From NCBI GenBank assembly GCA_002286715.1, contig NSJX01000022.1, positions 221,226 through 285,225 on the forward strand: 64,000 nt of DNA, written 5' to 3'. Shown here piece after piece: positions 46,522-57,911 of this stretch. The DNA comes from Dentipellis sp. KUC8613 (lineage: Eukaryota; Basidiomycota; Agaricomycetes; Russulales; Hericiaceae). Position 1 is the first letter of the stretch, and every line of letters starts with the position of its first letter. The notes under the pieces were generated by a model that made no database searches, was not told the origin of the DNA, and was given only the letters and a program-made list of their open reading frames with translations. The position numbers and the translations under genes were made by a program.

Positions 46522-48455
46522 ATGGCCGCGCCAGCAGGACCAAATGTGCCTCGACCCGATTTTCCCGGACCGGACGATTGGAGGCGGGCGAACGAGATAG
46601 AGAAGGGCGAGCGGATCCGCCAGATATTCGATGAGCTGAAGACAAAATACGGCGAGCTCAGGAAGGGGTATGAGCTAAACTTTGACAATGCGAGAAGGCC
46701 GCCGTTGGGCCTTGACTGGAGGTGAGCGAGCCTGATTCAGCTTGAGGCGACGCACGAGGGTAATTGGTTTCTCGACAGGTTAAATGCCCATCGCGCCATG
46801 CAGACCCTCCGCACGTTTGTCGAAAGCATACGGGCAGACTGGTTCCACAAGCTCAGTCTCGAGCATCTCCAGGAGGCAGACTGGAGAGTAACAGGCGACA
46901 TGACGAGGAGGGAGAGGTGGGAATACGACCAGCTCTTGGGGCTGCCGCCGATGGACGATGACATTCGACGTGAGTGACCCAGCAGCTATGACCGTGTTAC
47001 GGTAAGGACTAACCATGCAGAAAGCATTATCACCGCGTGGTCCACCGCCCCCTTCACCACAACGAACGCCCCCAGTCCAGCCCCCACCACCGCCTCCGCT
47101 TCCGCCACCGCCACCGCCTCCGCCTCCGCCAGGACCGCCGCCCCCCGCCCGACCGTCACCTCCAAAGCAGGGCAGGCAGCCAGGAATTCTGCCTCCGCCA
47201 CCGCCCACCCCACCGCCAAAACCACGGGTGACACGGGTGAATTTCGCTATGCAATCCAAACTGTATTGAGCGGCTGACCCTATTTCGTCCGCAGCGCGCG
47301 CGCACCCAAGTCCGCACACGGCCGACCGAAGAGGTCGACGTGACGCTGGTGATGTTCCTCGACGGCGCCGCGGACCCGCACGACGAGGACAACGTCATCA
47401 CGCTCGCCGAGTTCTCGGGGCTGCGGCCGAGGGAGAAGGAGTACCTGGACAAGATGGGGTTCTTCCACGAGCTCGAGAACACGGGGAGGGAGATCGCGAG
47501 GAGGTATATGGTGGAGGTGCAGCGCCGCGAGCGGGGCTACGCCCGTGTGCTCGCCAGAGGTGCGGCCCCGGAGGAGATCACGGACCGCATCGAGCAGGAG
47601 ATCATGGTGTCCGGGATCATGAACGCGTCCTTCGACGCGGCGCGCAACAATCTTGAGCATACGTTCATGCTGCACACGAAGATGTTCCTGGTCTACACCA
47701 TCGGGGAGGAGAAGGGGCTCAACATCACACCGGTCGAGTTCCAGTATCTGCAGACTGTGTTTTTGCGACGGATAGATGAGATCCGTGCCCAAGTCGGAAC
47801 CGAGATCGCCCATTCGGATTTACAGGAAGGTGCGGAATTGGCAGCAGGGATACGCTGGACGAGGCAGAGAAGCAACGCGTTCCCGCGAGCGAAAACCGCG
47901 GGTAGAGACTATGGAGAGATGGAAACGAGGCGAAGGGTTGCAGTGGCTCTGAAGCAACAGTTGGACAGGTTCAGAGGGACGAGCCCGGCAAATCGAAGCC
48001 CAGCGGGAAACGGCGGTCCGGGAAACAGCGGTCCAGGAAATGGAGGCCCGGGAAACGCGGACCGAAAACATGTACGCCTACCGAACGTGATCCCAGCAGT
48101 CGCAGGCCCAGGAAACGCAGGCGCGGTCGGCGCACAGCCAGCCAATGCAGTCCCTGAAGTCCCAGGCAACGGCGGTGCAAGATATCCGAGTCCAGGAAAT
48201 GTGGGCTTCGGAAACGGTGGCCAGTGGGCAGGCTTCGCCCCAGGAATTGCAGCCCCGGTCAACGCTGCCCCAGCTAACGCACCCCCGGCCAACGCGTACG
48301 CGGCTCCTGCATACCCTGTCCCTACATACCCGGCAAATCCGTACCCGGCAAACCCATACCCGGCAAATCCATACCCAGCCATTGTAGACCCGTTCAACGC
48401 AGGCCAGGGAGATGCAGACTGGTGGATACATACTGGACACCCCTGGGGCGATTGA
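46522..48455 (+). CDS. type B family protein with Pro-rich linker and repeat tail (B6)
   Basis: Function unknown; 587 residues. Exons 46522-46721, 46779-46969, 47025-47236 and 47295-48455. M1 is RIRQIFDELKTKYGELRK ... LDWR. M2 is FVESIRADWFHKL ... ADWRVTGDMTRRERWEYD ... LLGLPP. The linker is almost pure Pro. M3 begins TQVRTRPTEEVDVTLV, then VITLAEFSGLRPREKEYLDKMGFFHELE and a helical domain. Unlike its relatives it ends in about 150 residues of Gly/Asn/Pro/Ala repeats (PGNGGPGN-type, then NPYPANPYPA), likely disordered. The exon-3 acceptor must be the AG at 47023-47024, four bases past the first. The exon-3 donor could also be the GTG at 47228; either keeps the frame. It is the member closest to the G-alpha gene. 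Confidence 0.75.
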
Positions 48456-51237
48456 AGTACTAGCAAGAAGGTGAGGCCTATACCTATCTTGAGTCGCACG
48501 CATGCGTACTGAACATACACTCAGTAGAATGGCCCTAGCCAGAGACCGATGAATTATGAATAACTTGCGAATGACGAAGAGACCCGGGGCCTGATTTGTA
48601 TGACAGAAAGTGAGATGGGTGGAATTTCGAGGAGGATGTTAAGGTCGCATAGCTGCTGTAACAAAGATGCTTACATTTTATGGATAAATACCCCTCATGG
48701 ACCCGCGCCGTTGCAAAGTGCTCGCTCTCTTGCAGCTGGGTTTCAGCGACGCGCGTACCGAATTTTGGGATTACAGCTGGCTAAAAGAACGCAGGCTTGC
48801 CGCGAGCAGCTCGTTCTAAAGGGCACAATCAATATAGGGGATTCCTCTTTCGAGGATAGCGAGTGTGTCACCGAGCTTGAAGAGTTTCATGAAGTTGCGC
48901 GTTTCGGCACGATTCGACGAACGATTATCATAACTTAGAGAGAGGTCGATGTTATCAGCCCACATCATTCAAACATTCTAGAAACGTCTCACCAAACACA
49001 CATTCTCAGCTGAATCTTGTACGTGCGGCCCGTCATGTCGTTGTAGACGCCAGTAACGACTATGCTGGCAGTTCGACTGGAAGTTGAACTTGGAATGCGA
49101 CGGCGCAGCTCCGGGCCGCGGCACGGCGTCGGCAGTACCCGATCTGCGAGCCTCGAGGCCGGGTCGGACCGGATGCATCCGAGGAGCCCTTGATCCTCGG
49201 ACGCCCACAGCTGTGACAGAACCACTGCATCGTAAGTACTTCCTCCACTACCGACTCAATGCTTTTAGAACAAAGGGTTTGACATAAACAACATGCTGGT
49301 AAGACATTCGTATGGTATATCACACAGACAGCTGAGACTTTGACGGTAGGTTTCTCCGAGAATCGTTGATCAGCGGTTCCGCAAGAACATTCGAGCTATC
49401 TCTGCAACGACTGGTAGAGCTAAGCACTTAGGAAGATCGCTTGTACAACAGGCTCTGAACCTCGCCGCAATTGCTCCTGATCCTTAACTCTCAGTGCTCT
49501 CAATACCGTGCGGGCAAAAGCCCCGGACTTGCACCGATAATTATCATCTGAAAGCTTCGCGAAGTCCGGAGTCTGAAGACTTACTGTACACCTCAGCGCC
49601 CTCACCGTCCGGCGGTGAACAGTCCCAGCCCACAGTCATCTCCACAAACCCCGCCGCCTTCTCTCGCCCGTCATCGACTCGTCGTCCTCTCACGAATCGG
49701 CCAGAGCGTCCCACGGGCGCGCTTCGATCACAGATACACTGAAGCACGTCGACTTCGTGGCTTCTGCAGCAATTCAGTCCGCGTAAAATACCCCACGGGC
49801 TGAGAGAGGACCATGGTAAAGGTCTTGTGTCTTCTGTGCTCGACGCTGGCGACGGCGTTCTTCAATTCTATCCAATGATGCCCTGGGAGCGTACGAAGAG
49901 CAAGAAGGGGACACACTCGAGGAAAGTCTGCGCTGTGCGACCTCGAGAACGCCGTCGCTGTTCACCCGCCTGGGATGTCTTCTGCATTCATCGCTCCACA
50001 GCCTGACGAGCAATGTATCAGCGACCCGCTGTCCTGTCCTCGTCGCCCCGGCGCAACCTTGAAGCTCGGGGCGTCGACCGTCAGCTCGCCACAATTTCGA
50101 AGCACCCACCTTTCGCCGTTGATTGCATTTTTTTCACTGCCAATTTTCGCGCCTCGACCCGTTGTCCCATTGAGCAGACGCCCACCGTGCCTCCGACGTA
50201 CGTACGTACGTACGCGCGCACGCCAGGCACCGCTTCGTCTTCCATTGGCAACGTCGTGCGCGATCCCGTCCAGGTACGCGCGTAAGTACGCGAGCGGTGG
50301 TGATAAAGTAATAAAGTTCGCCAGGGCTCAAAGCTGTTCAGAGCGTTCAAAGCGTTCCATTCTTCCCTAGTGAGGATCCAGAAGCGTTCGCATTGACAGC
50401 AACGGGGCACTCCCACACATATAATGCGTGCATTCTCCCATGATATATCGTGGCGACCGGAGGGACCGGGTACCTCCCGGGAAATGCCTCCGTCGAGACC
50501 CTCATTATTTAATTTTGCACGCCGCACGCCGCACGGAAGCAAAATCAGATCTAGAGGGCCCGGCGGGCTGCAAACCCAGCGAACGCGCGGAAGCATCTGC
50601 GGCACGCCGATAAGTACGAAGGATGATCCTGGGTCCACATCGGATTCTGAGTTCGGACGTGAGACGTGGTTCTGATGGCGATGGCCTGGTGCGCTGATAT
50701 ACGCGCACTGACGCACTCGCAGTGCTGGTGCGGCGAGATCGGCTCTCCCTTTGCATCTCGACGTACTTACTGTTCCCTGCCTGTGTCAGTCATCGAGCGA
50801 CGTGATTACCGGTGTCTGCTGTCAATTGAATACATTTCGCATGTGTGTAGCCCTTGTGCGATTTCAACAGACGTGGTATGCAGCGTGCGCTGAAGCGATC
50901 AACATGAAATTACGCTTGTTTTCCTGATTACTCCGCGTGACACCTGGAGCGCGGAACAGTCCATAAGCTGCCCTCTGAGTCTGCAGGCGCTCGCACTGCA
51001 CACGACGCGCAGAGCGCAATGGAGGAAAGGGGAGCACATGGAGAGGAATGGAGGGAGTCGGGATGATGATGATTCGAGAAGGGGATCGCGGCGGCGCGGA
51101 CGGCGGGTTGAGCTTCCTTTTCACTGCTCTCGTCCGCTCGGGCCTGGCAGGCAAGGTTACCATTACCACACCCAGCCCGCCGCCATCAGTACGGCAGCAG
51201 CTTCTCGCCCCTCATCTGATCTCTTGCCTCTTTGCTT
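48456..51237. other. gene-poor stretch
   Basis: Scattered short frames; a minus-strand run near 49.0-49.2 kb looks slightly protein-like (TASIVVTGVYNDMTGRTYKI) but has no start or context. An (ACGT)n tract lies at 50196-50214. I see no gene I can support. Confidence 0.5.
50196..50214. repeat. ACGT tandem tract
   Basis: Four to five copies of ACGT in a row followed by alternating GC, so the stretch is self-complementary throughout. Confidence 0.75.
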
Positions 51238-51320
51238 TTCCCAGTGCGCCGTGCTCGCCTCTTTCTCTCTTTCCTTCTTTCTCTCTTCTTCCCCTCCTTT
51301 CCTGCTCCCCGCTGCCGCCT
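51238..51320 (+). promoter_or_regulatory. CT-rich tract upstream of the G-alpha gene
   Basis: Almost pure pyrimidine for about 70 bases (TCTTTCTCTC, CCCCTCC blocks), 300-370 bp ahead of the ATG. Such tracts are common near transcription starts in filamentous fungi; the role here is inferred. Confidence 0.5.
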
Positions 51321-51614
51321 GCTGCTACGAGAACGCCTAAACGACCGCATCTTCCGATCCGCAAGGCGCTGTGGTAAGTCGTGCGCTTCCTACTGCCGTG
51401 CCGTGCTGCGACACTCTCTGTCAAGTGGCGCCGTACGCCCGACAGCTGCACAGGACAGCCTACTGATACAGCAGCACATTGCACTGCACAGACATTCGAG
51501 TATCCACCGCCAAAACCGCCCGCCCCGACACACACCCTCCCATCTCCTGCGCGAGCTGCAGACCTCCCCGCCCACCACCACACCACACCCCCACCACCGA
51601 CCGATAACGACACA

Positions 51615-53859
51615 ATGGCCCCTGTCGCGAGCATCACCGACCGCGACGACCCGCTGACGCGCGCGCTCGCGCCCCCGCCGGACGAGACGCCCGAGGCGCG
51701 CGACGTGCGGCTGCGCGCAGAGGCCGAGGCGCGCAAGCACTCGGACATGATCGACGAGGAGCTCAACCAGGAGCGGCTCGCCGCGAAGAAGAGCCCGAAG
51801 CCCGTCAAGATCCTCCTCCTAGGTGCGTGTGCCCCTCCGTGTGCGCGTGCGAACACCGAGCGCTGAGTGCCCCCCGCAGGCCAGAGCGAATCGGGTGCGT
51901 GTGCGATCGTCTGTGGGTCCGTATGAGCCTGCTAACGCAGCGATGCCGTGATGCAGGGAAGTCGACGACGCTCAAGAGTGAGTTCTGAATCTAGCAGATC
52001 GGGCGGGCGTCTCTCCGCGAGTGCTAACTGACACGCCACGGCCCGCAGATTTCCAGCTCATGGCCTCGCCCAAGGTGCGCCGCGCTCGCCCAGCCCTGAC
52101 CGGTCCCCGATGCTGACACTGACCCCGCGCGCGGCAGGCCTTCAAAACCGAACGCATCGTCTGGCGCGCGGTGATCCAGCTGAACGTCGTGCGCTCGATT
52201 CACCTCGTCCTCGACACGCTCGCGGACCTGCACGCGCAGCAGCTCGGGCGGCCGTCGTCGTCGCCGGCGCCGGCGGGGCCGCTGCCCGAGCTCACGCCGG
52301 AGCACCTGCGGCTCAAGATGCGGCTCTCGCCGCTGCTGCAGGTCGAGGAGACGCTCGTGCGCAAGCTGTCTGCACGCGGGCTCGGCTCGGAGCGCGACCG
52401 CGAGGTGAGCGTGTCCGGCAGCGGGTGGAAGGGCCGCTTCGGGCGCATCATGGGCGGCGTCGAGGCCGCGCGCAGCAGCGTCGAGAGCGCACGCACGCAC
52501 AGCCGCACGCCGAGTCTGCGCTCGCGCGCGCAGAGCCGCGCGGGCGTCGAGGGCGAGGACGACAGCGGCATCGACTGGGACGACCCGGAGGACCCCGGGC
52601 GCGTCATCCATGCATGCGGCGAGGACATGATGAAGCTGTGGGCGGACCCCGTCATCCGGCGCGCGCTGGAGATGCAGAAGATGCGCCTGCAGGAGATGTC
52701 GGGCTTGTACGTGCTTTCTCGTCCGGGCTTCTGTGTGTGCCGAGCGCGACGCTCATCCCGTTCGTCTGCGCAGCTTCCTCGATTCGCTGGATCGCGTGGC
52801 GCAGCTGCGGTACATTCCCACAGACGGTGCGTGCTGGGTGGTGGCATCGGCGATTCGGGCGTGCGTCCGCGGGGCTGACACAGGCGGCAGACGATATCCT
52901 GCGTGCGCGCATCAAGACGCTGGGCGTGACCGAGTACCGCTTCACGCTGAATCAGAAAAGTGCGTCGACGGCCGGGGAGGGTGCCATGCGTCCGCCTTAA
53001 CTCACTGATGTCATCAAGTAGACAGTATGGTCAGTCGCGACTGGGTCGTCTTTGATGTCGGCGGACACCGGTCTTTGGTGCGTATGCCATTTGGAGCGAG
53101 TGAGACGGTGCTGACCGATATGTATTTGCATTTCCTACCTGCGGCGTGGTGTTGTTAGCGAGGTGAGTGGGGCTGGTATAGATTAATAGTGGACGGACGC
53201 TGACGATCCTCAACAGCGGCATGGGTGCCCTACTTCGATGACATGAACGCGATCATCTTCCTCGCGCCAATCAGCTGCTTCGACCAGGTGCTCGAGGAGG
53301 ACGAGCGGGTGAACCGCCTCGAGGACTCGGTGCTCCTCTGGAACACGATCGTCGCGAACCCGCTCCTCGCGCGCACGACGATGGTGCTCTTCCTCAACAA
53401 GTGCGACATCTTGCGCGAGAAGCTCGATGCGGGGATCCAGTTCGGGCGGTACATCACGTCGTATGGTGACCGCCCGAACGACTTTGAGTCCACGTCGAAC
53501 TGTGCGTCTGGTCCCTGTGATAGGCTTGCAAATGGCTTGTGACAGCTGACGAGGGATGCCGCTGCTTGTAGATCTGAAGCGCAAGTTTACGGCGGTGCAC
53601 AAGGAGAAGTCGCCTTCCCCGCGACCATACTACTGTCACTTGACCTCCGTCACTGTACGTCTGCGTCATCTCGTCCCTAGCATTTGGGGTAACACTGACG
53701 TTCGTGCAGGACACGAAAACCACGGCCCTGATTCTGTGGGATGGTACGTGTTCCATTGCCCCACCAGGGATGAGCTTACGCTGACTGGCTGCGGTGGCCA
53801 CCCCAGTGGCCGAATCCATCCTGCGCGTGAATCTCGAGAAGTCTGCGCTGATTGTCTAG
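51615..53859 (+). CDS. fungal G-protein alpha subunit, atypical (GGH switch II)
   Basis: Thirteen exons: 51615-51822, 51880-51894, 51957-51977, 52049-52074, 52138-52706, 52774-52826, 52891-52959, 53022-53077, 53159-53162, 53217-53501, 53572-53654, 53710-53743 and 53807-53859, giving 491 residues. Motifs in order: P-loop GQSESGKST (residues 70-78; canonical GAGESGKST), helical domain with a low-complexity insert, switch I region RIKTLGVTEYRF, switch II DVGGHRS (332-338), NKCD for the guanine-specificity motif and TSVTDT for the TCAT motif. It binds guanine nucleotides and would couple receptors to effectors at the membrane. The catalytic Gln of switch II is replaced by His, and the N-terminus lacks the MGxxxS myristoylation signal, so it is an atypical, probably fungal-expansion type. 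Exon 9 is four bases (CGAG), needed for RSLRAAWVPYFDD; exons 2-4 are 15, 21 and 26 nt. Confidence 0.9.
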
Positions 53860-54736
53860 GGCATCACACCGGTGCCCAGGTGCCGCCGAGGCCCTTGATT
53901 GCGGTACTGGCGCATGCCACTGTCCATTCGCAGTGCCCATGAAGATGATGTATACGAACACGAATCCCCAACCCCAGCCCCCAGCCGCGGGGCTGCGCAC
54001 CACGTCGATCCTTTGATTCAGTTCCCCCGTTCTGCTGCTCCGTGCCTGCTTTTGTTCCTTTTTCGTCTGTTTATCGTTTATCACGTCTGCTTCGGTGTAC
54101 ATGATGTTCATTCTGGACGCCCGGTGGGCGAGTATACTCACTTCACTCTTCGTCTTTCCTCCCTTTTTTTTTCTTTGATGTTTCTTATTCGTCTCTTTAT
54201 ACTGTGACGTCGACATGCCCAGTTACCAGTTACCCGTTACCCCTTCGTTCGTTTCGATTTCTTCTGTCTGTTACATATGAGCGTGGACGCGTACGGCCAC
54301 TCTCCGGATCCGTTGTTGTATTTCTAGAGGGCTCCGATAAATTTATTTCATTATTGTGTGGGGTGACCGCTGTGCATCGCAATGGACTGCGGCGCGTCTA
54401 GGGTGTGCGGGGCAATGAGCGAATGAACTGGAGCTGCTTGGACACGACTCGCCGCAAGGGCCAGGCGCAGGGGCCGCCGTGCGGGGCCAACCCCAACAGA
54501 ATACGCCCACGTGACCCCCTGCGATCCCCAAAGCGCCGCGCGCGCCGCTCTCTCCCGCGCCGCCCCCGCCGTCGCTGCCGGCGGCGAGTGCACAAATGAG
54601 TTCTAGAATGGCCAGGAATTGGCGTGACGGTGCCGCATGAATTTTGCGGGAAAAAACGGAGAGGCAGGACAGGCTCCAGGCGGAGCGGGCGCGGCGGCGG
54701 AGCACTGGCAGCCCCAACGCGAATGGAAAAGGTGGT
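53860..54736. other. intergenic between G-alpha and desaturase genes
   Basis: T-rich 3' flank of the G-alpha gene (54050-54200), then GC-rich upstream DNA of the desaturase gene. No coding feature. Confidence 0.6.
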
Positions 54737-54860
54737 TATATAAACACGCGCGCCGCAGGTCTGTGCTGGTCATTCCCTTTCTCTTCTCTGCTCTCTTCTG
54801 CTCCGCCCCTCCTCCTCCCCCTCCCTTCCATTCCATAGACAGCGCGGCCGACGACCAGTC
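54737..54860 (+). promoter_or_regulatory. desaturase promoter: TATA box and CT tract
   Basis: TATATAAA at 54737-54744 lies about 120 bp before the ATG. It is followed by a pyrimidine tract at 54770-54836 (TCTTCTCTGCTCTC, CCTCCTCC), a classic arrangement for a strongly expressed fungal gene. Confidence 0.75.
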
Positions 54861-56596
54861 ATGTCCTCGGTCTACCCGACCCCGACCCCGTCACGCAAGA
54901 CGCCGCCGCCCGAGATGGCCCCGTTCACGCCCCCGCTCACGCCGCCCAACGAAAAGTCGGTCCTCCCCGGCGCCGACAAGGAGGAGGTCCCCGCCGACCT
55001 CAACATCCCCGACAACTACGTCGACTACACGCTCAAGCACACGAAGCCCCTCCCGCCGATCACCCTGCAGAACTGGTGGAAGGAGCTCAACTACCTCACC
55101 GTCGCCATCCTCACGATCACGCCGACCATCGCCATTTATGGCGCGCTGACGACCAAGCTGAGGTGGGAGACGGCGCTGTTCTCCGTGTTTTATTACTTCG
55201 TGACCGGCCTCGGTATGTGTTTATTCCATTCTATGTATGCATGCACGCTCGCGTCCATGCATACATACATTCCATTTGACGTGCATATATGCTGACATGT
55301 ATGCGCTTAGGTATCACGGCTGGGTACCATCGTCTGTGGGCCCACCGCTCCTACAATGCCGCCAGGCCGCTGCAGTACTTCCTCGCCATGGCGGGCGCCG
55401 GTGCCGTCGAGGGCTCGATCCGATGGTGGTCGCGCGGCCACCGCGCACACCACCGCTACACGGACACGGAGCTCGACCCGTACAACGCGCACCGCGGCTT
55501 CTTCTGGTCGCACATCGGCTGGATGCTCGTCAAGCCCCGCCGCAAGCCCGGCGTCGCCGACGTCAGCGATCTGAGCAAGTCCGACGTCGTCCGCTGGCAG
55601 CACCGGTGGTACGTCTGGCTCATCCTCATCATGGGCTTCGGCGTCCCCACCGTCATCCCCGGCCTCCTCTGGGGCGACTGGCGCGGCGGCTACGTGTACG
55701 CTGGCGCGGCGCGTCTGTGCTTCGTTCACCACTCCACGTTCTGCGTCAACTCGCTTGCGCACTGGCTCGGCGAGTCGCCGTTCGACGACAAGCACACCCC
55801 GAAGGACCACTTCATCACTGCGCTCGTCACGGTTGGCGAGGGCTACCACAACTTCCACCACCAGTTCCCCATGGACTACAGGAATGCGATCAAGTGGTAC
55901 CAGTACGATCCCACGAAGTGGTTCATCTGGGTCATGTCGAAGGCTGGCCTTGCGTCGCATCTTAAGGTTCGTCTGCAGTGCCTGCCGCCTCTTTCTCCGA
56001 TGCTGACTTGTATACTTTCAGACTTTCCCCGACAACGAAGTCCGCAAGGGCCAGCTCACCATGCAGCTCAAGCGTCTGCGCGAGACCCAGGACGGCCTCA
56101 TCTGGCCGCAGGAGCCCGTCGAACTCCCGGTTGTCTCTTGGGCGTCATGTATGTCACATCAGCTGTATAGTCGCGCTTCATTGCTGACGTCTTTGCGCAG
56201 TCCAGGAGCAGGCACAGAAGCGCCCTCTTGTCCTTATCTCTGGTTTCATCCACGATGTTTCTACCTTCATTGACGAGCACCCCGGTGGCCGCCACTTGAT
56301 CGTCAAGAACATCGGCAAGGACGCGACGACTGCTTTCTTCGGCGGTGTGTACGACCACTCGAATGCCGCACATAACGTAAGTGTGCTCCGCGGTCTTTCG
56401 CCTTCGCATCTTCTGACACTTTGGATCGCAGCTGCTCTCCATGATGCGCGTAGGCATTCTCTCGGGCGGTGCGCCCCACGCGTCGGAGGACCGCATGGTC
56501 CCGCCCTCGCAGCGCCTGCGCGTCGCGCGCAACAACGAGCTCTCGAGCCCGTACAGCTCCACCGCGATGTCCGACGGCGAGGGCATGCTCGGCTGA
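54861..56596 (+). CDS. ole1: delta-9 acyl-CoA (stearoyl-CoA) desaturase with cytochrome b5 domain
   Basis: Five exons: 54861-55212, 55311-55966, 56022-56148, 56201-56376 and 56432-56596, giving 491 residues. Introduces the delta-9 double bond into palmitoyl- and stearoyl-CoA at the endoplasmic reticulum, supplying the unsaturated fatty acids of membranes. All three iron-binding His boxes are present: HRLWAH (124-129), HRAHH (161-165) and HNFHH (near residue 300). There are hydrophobic spans before the first box and around residues 205-240. The C-terminal cytochrome b5 domain, which passes electrons to the di-iron centre, has the heme motif HPGG after [13 protein letters not shown]. The N-terminus is Pro/Thr-rich and short. 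Splice sites restore the family sequence exactly (for example [11 protein letters not shown] across intron 1). The symbol follows the yeast OLE1 nomenclature. Confidence 0.96.
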
Positions 56597-57911
56597 GCCT
56601 CGCGCGCCTGCCTCCGTCTCGGGATTCGTGTACGCATATCGTTGGTCCGGACTGTGGTGTATGGTGGTGTGGTGTGTATAGACAACGCGAGGATGGCTTT
56701 CAAGACTGGGATCTGGCTTTGCTCATGCTCAAAGAGAAGAGGTGGTGGTAGAGGATTCCTGTCAATGCGGCGTCAGACAGAGTGGTCGTAGAGGCGGGTG
56801 GGAGGGAGTCGACGATGAAGATGAAGAGTACGACATGGACGAATGGGCCGTCGGGTGCTGCGGTGCGCGGTGGGCGCTGCGCGGGTGCGTGCGTGCGTGC
56901 TTTCTTTGCCTTAGGGTATGGGTAGTATACGTAGTGCTGCGTGTGTGTGTTGCCTGTTGTGTGCTGTGGCGCGCCGCGGCCAGTGTAATATTGATACATC
57001 ACGACTTTTCGTATATCTCGTGGGGTGGGTGTGGTTGTGAGCGGAGGGATGCCTCGGGGCTCGCAAGTTCGGCGCCGGAGCTGCCTAGCATGGAAAGGGA
57101 CTTACCCGAATGGAAAGTATTCGGCCCCGGCGACAAAGAGCTTACAATAACGGTTAGTACTTGTCCTCGACGTCCATCATGGTCAGTTCCTACGTCCACG
57201 TCCGTATACGCGCTTGATAACCTTGTGATTCAACGGGAGCGTGCTTTACACGTCTATCACCAGCCTCGTCAAGGACGTATGTGTGTTCGCTGACTTTATA
57301 GCTCGCGGCTCGCGGCGAAGGCGGGTTTGAATGCAGGCGAGTAAAGGTGTGGGTCTCGCGTTTGGCTTGTTATATGCTAGGTTTTCTTGATCTTCTGATA
57401 AATGGCAGGGTACTTACATGGATCGGTGAGTCACGTTTTTATTATGGTTTGATGAAGATCGGGGGCTGATGAATAACGCGTAGGATGGCACGGTCATCTC
57501 AATGGTAAGATTGCAAATAATGTGCTCGTATATGCGCCTTGCTCTTTGCGTGCTCCTCGCGGAGGGTGGTCTACTGCACGGGTACGTCTGCCGTTGTTGA
57601 TTAGTAGAATTTTCTCCCTGACTTAGGGAGGTGCCGTGACTATCTTCAGGTCGCACGTCGAGCTTGCGATATCCAGCAGTCACGCTGCGGGCGGTCATGT
57701 ATGTGACAATCTTCACGTCGTATATCTCATGGCTTGCTAAAGAGGACTAGAACGGGATCTCCGCGTAATAGTATCGTACAATATTGTTTTTCCGTCGCTC
57801 GTTCTAGATTCCAAAGGGTTCTTCAAACAAATACAACTGGTAGCAGTACTCGGTAAGTGCGTGCAGTTCGCTCTTGAAGGTACATAAACTCACCTCTTAC
57901 CAACTAAAGAC
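56597..57911. other. intergenic between two convergent genes
   Basis: 3' flanks of the desaturase gene and of the minus-strand family gene. No supported coding segment. Confidence 0.6.

Noticed and set aside
51212..51856. 214-codon minus-strand frame
   Set aside because: Overlaps the first exon and CT-rich promoter of the G-alpha gene; composition artefact.
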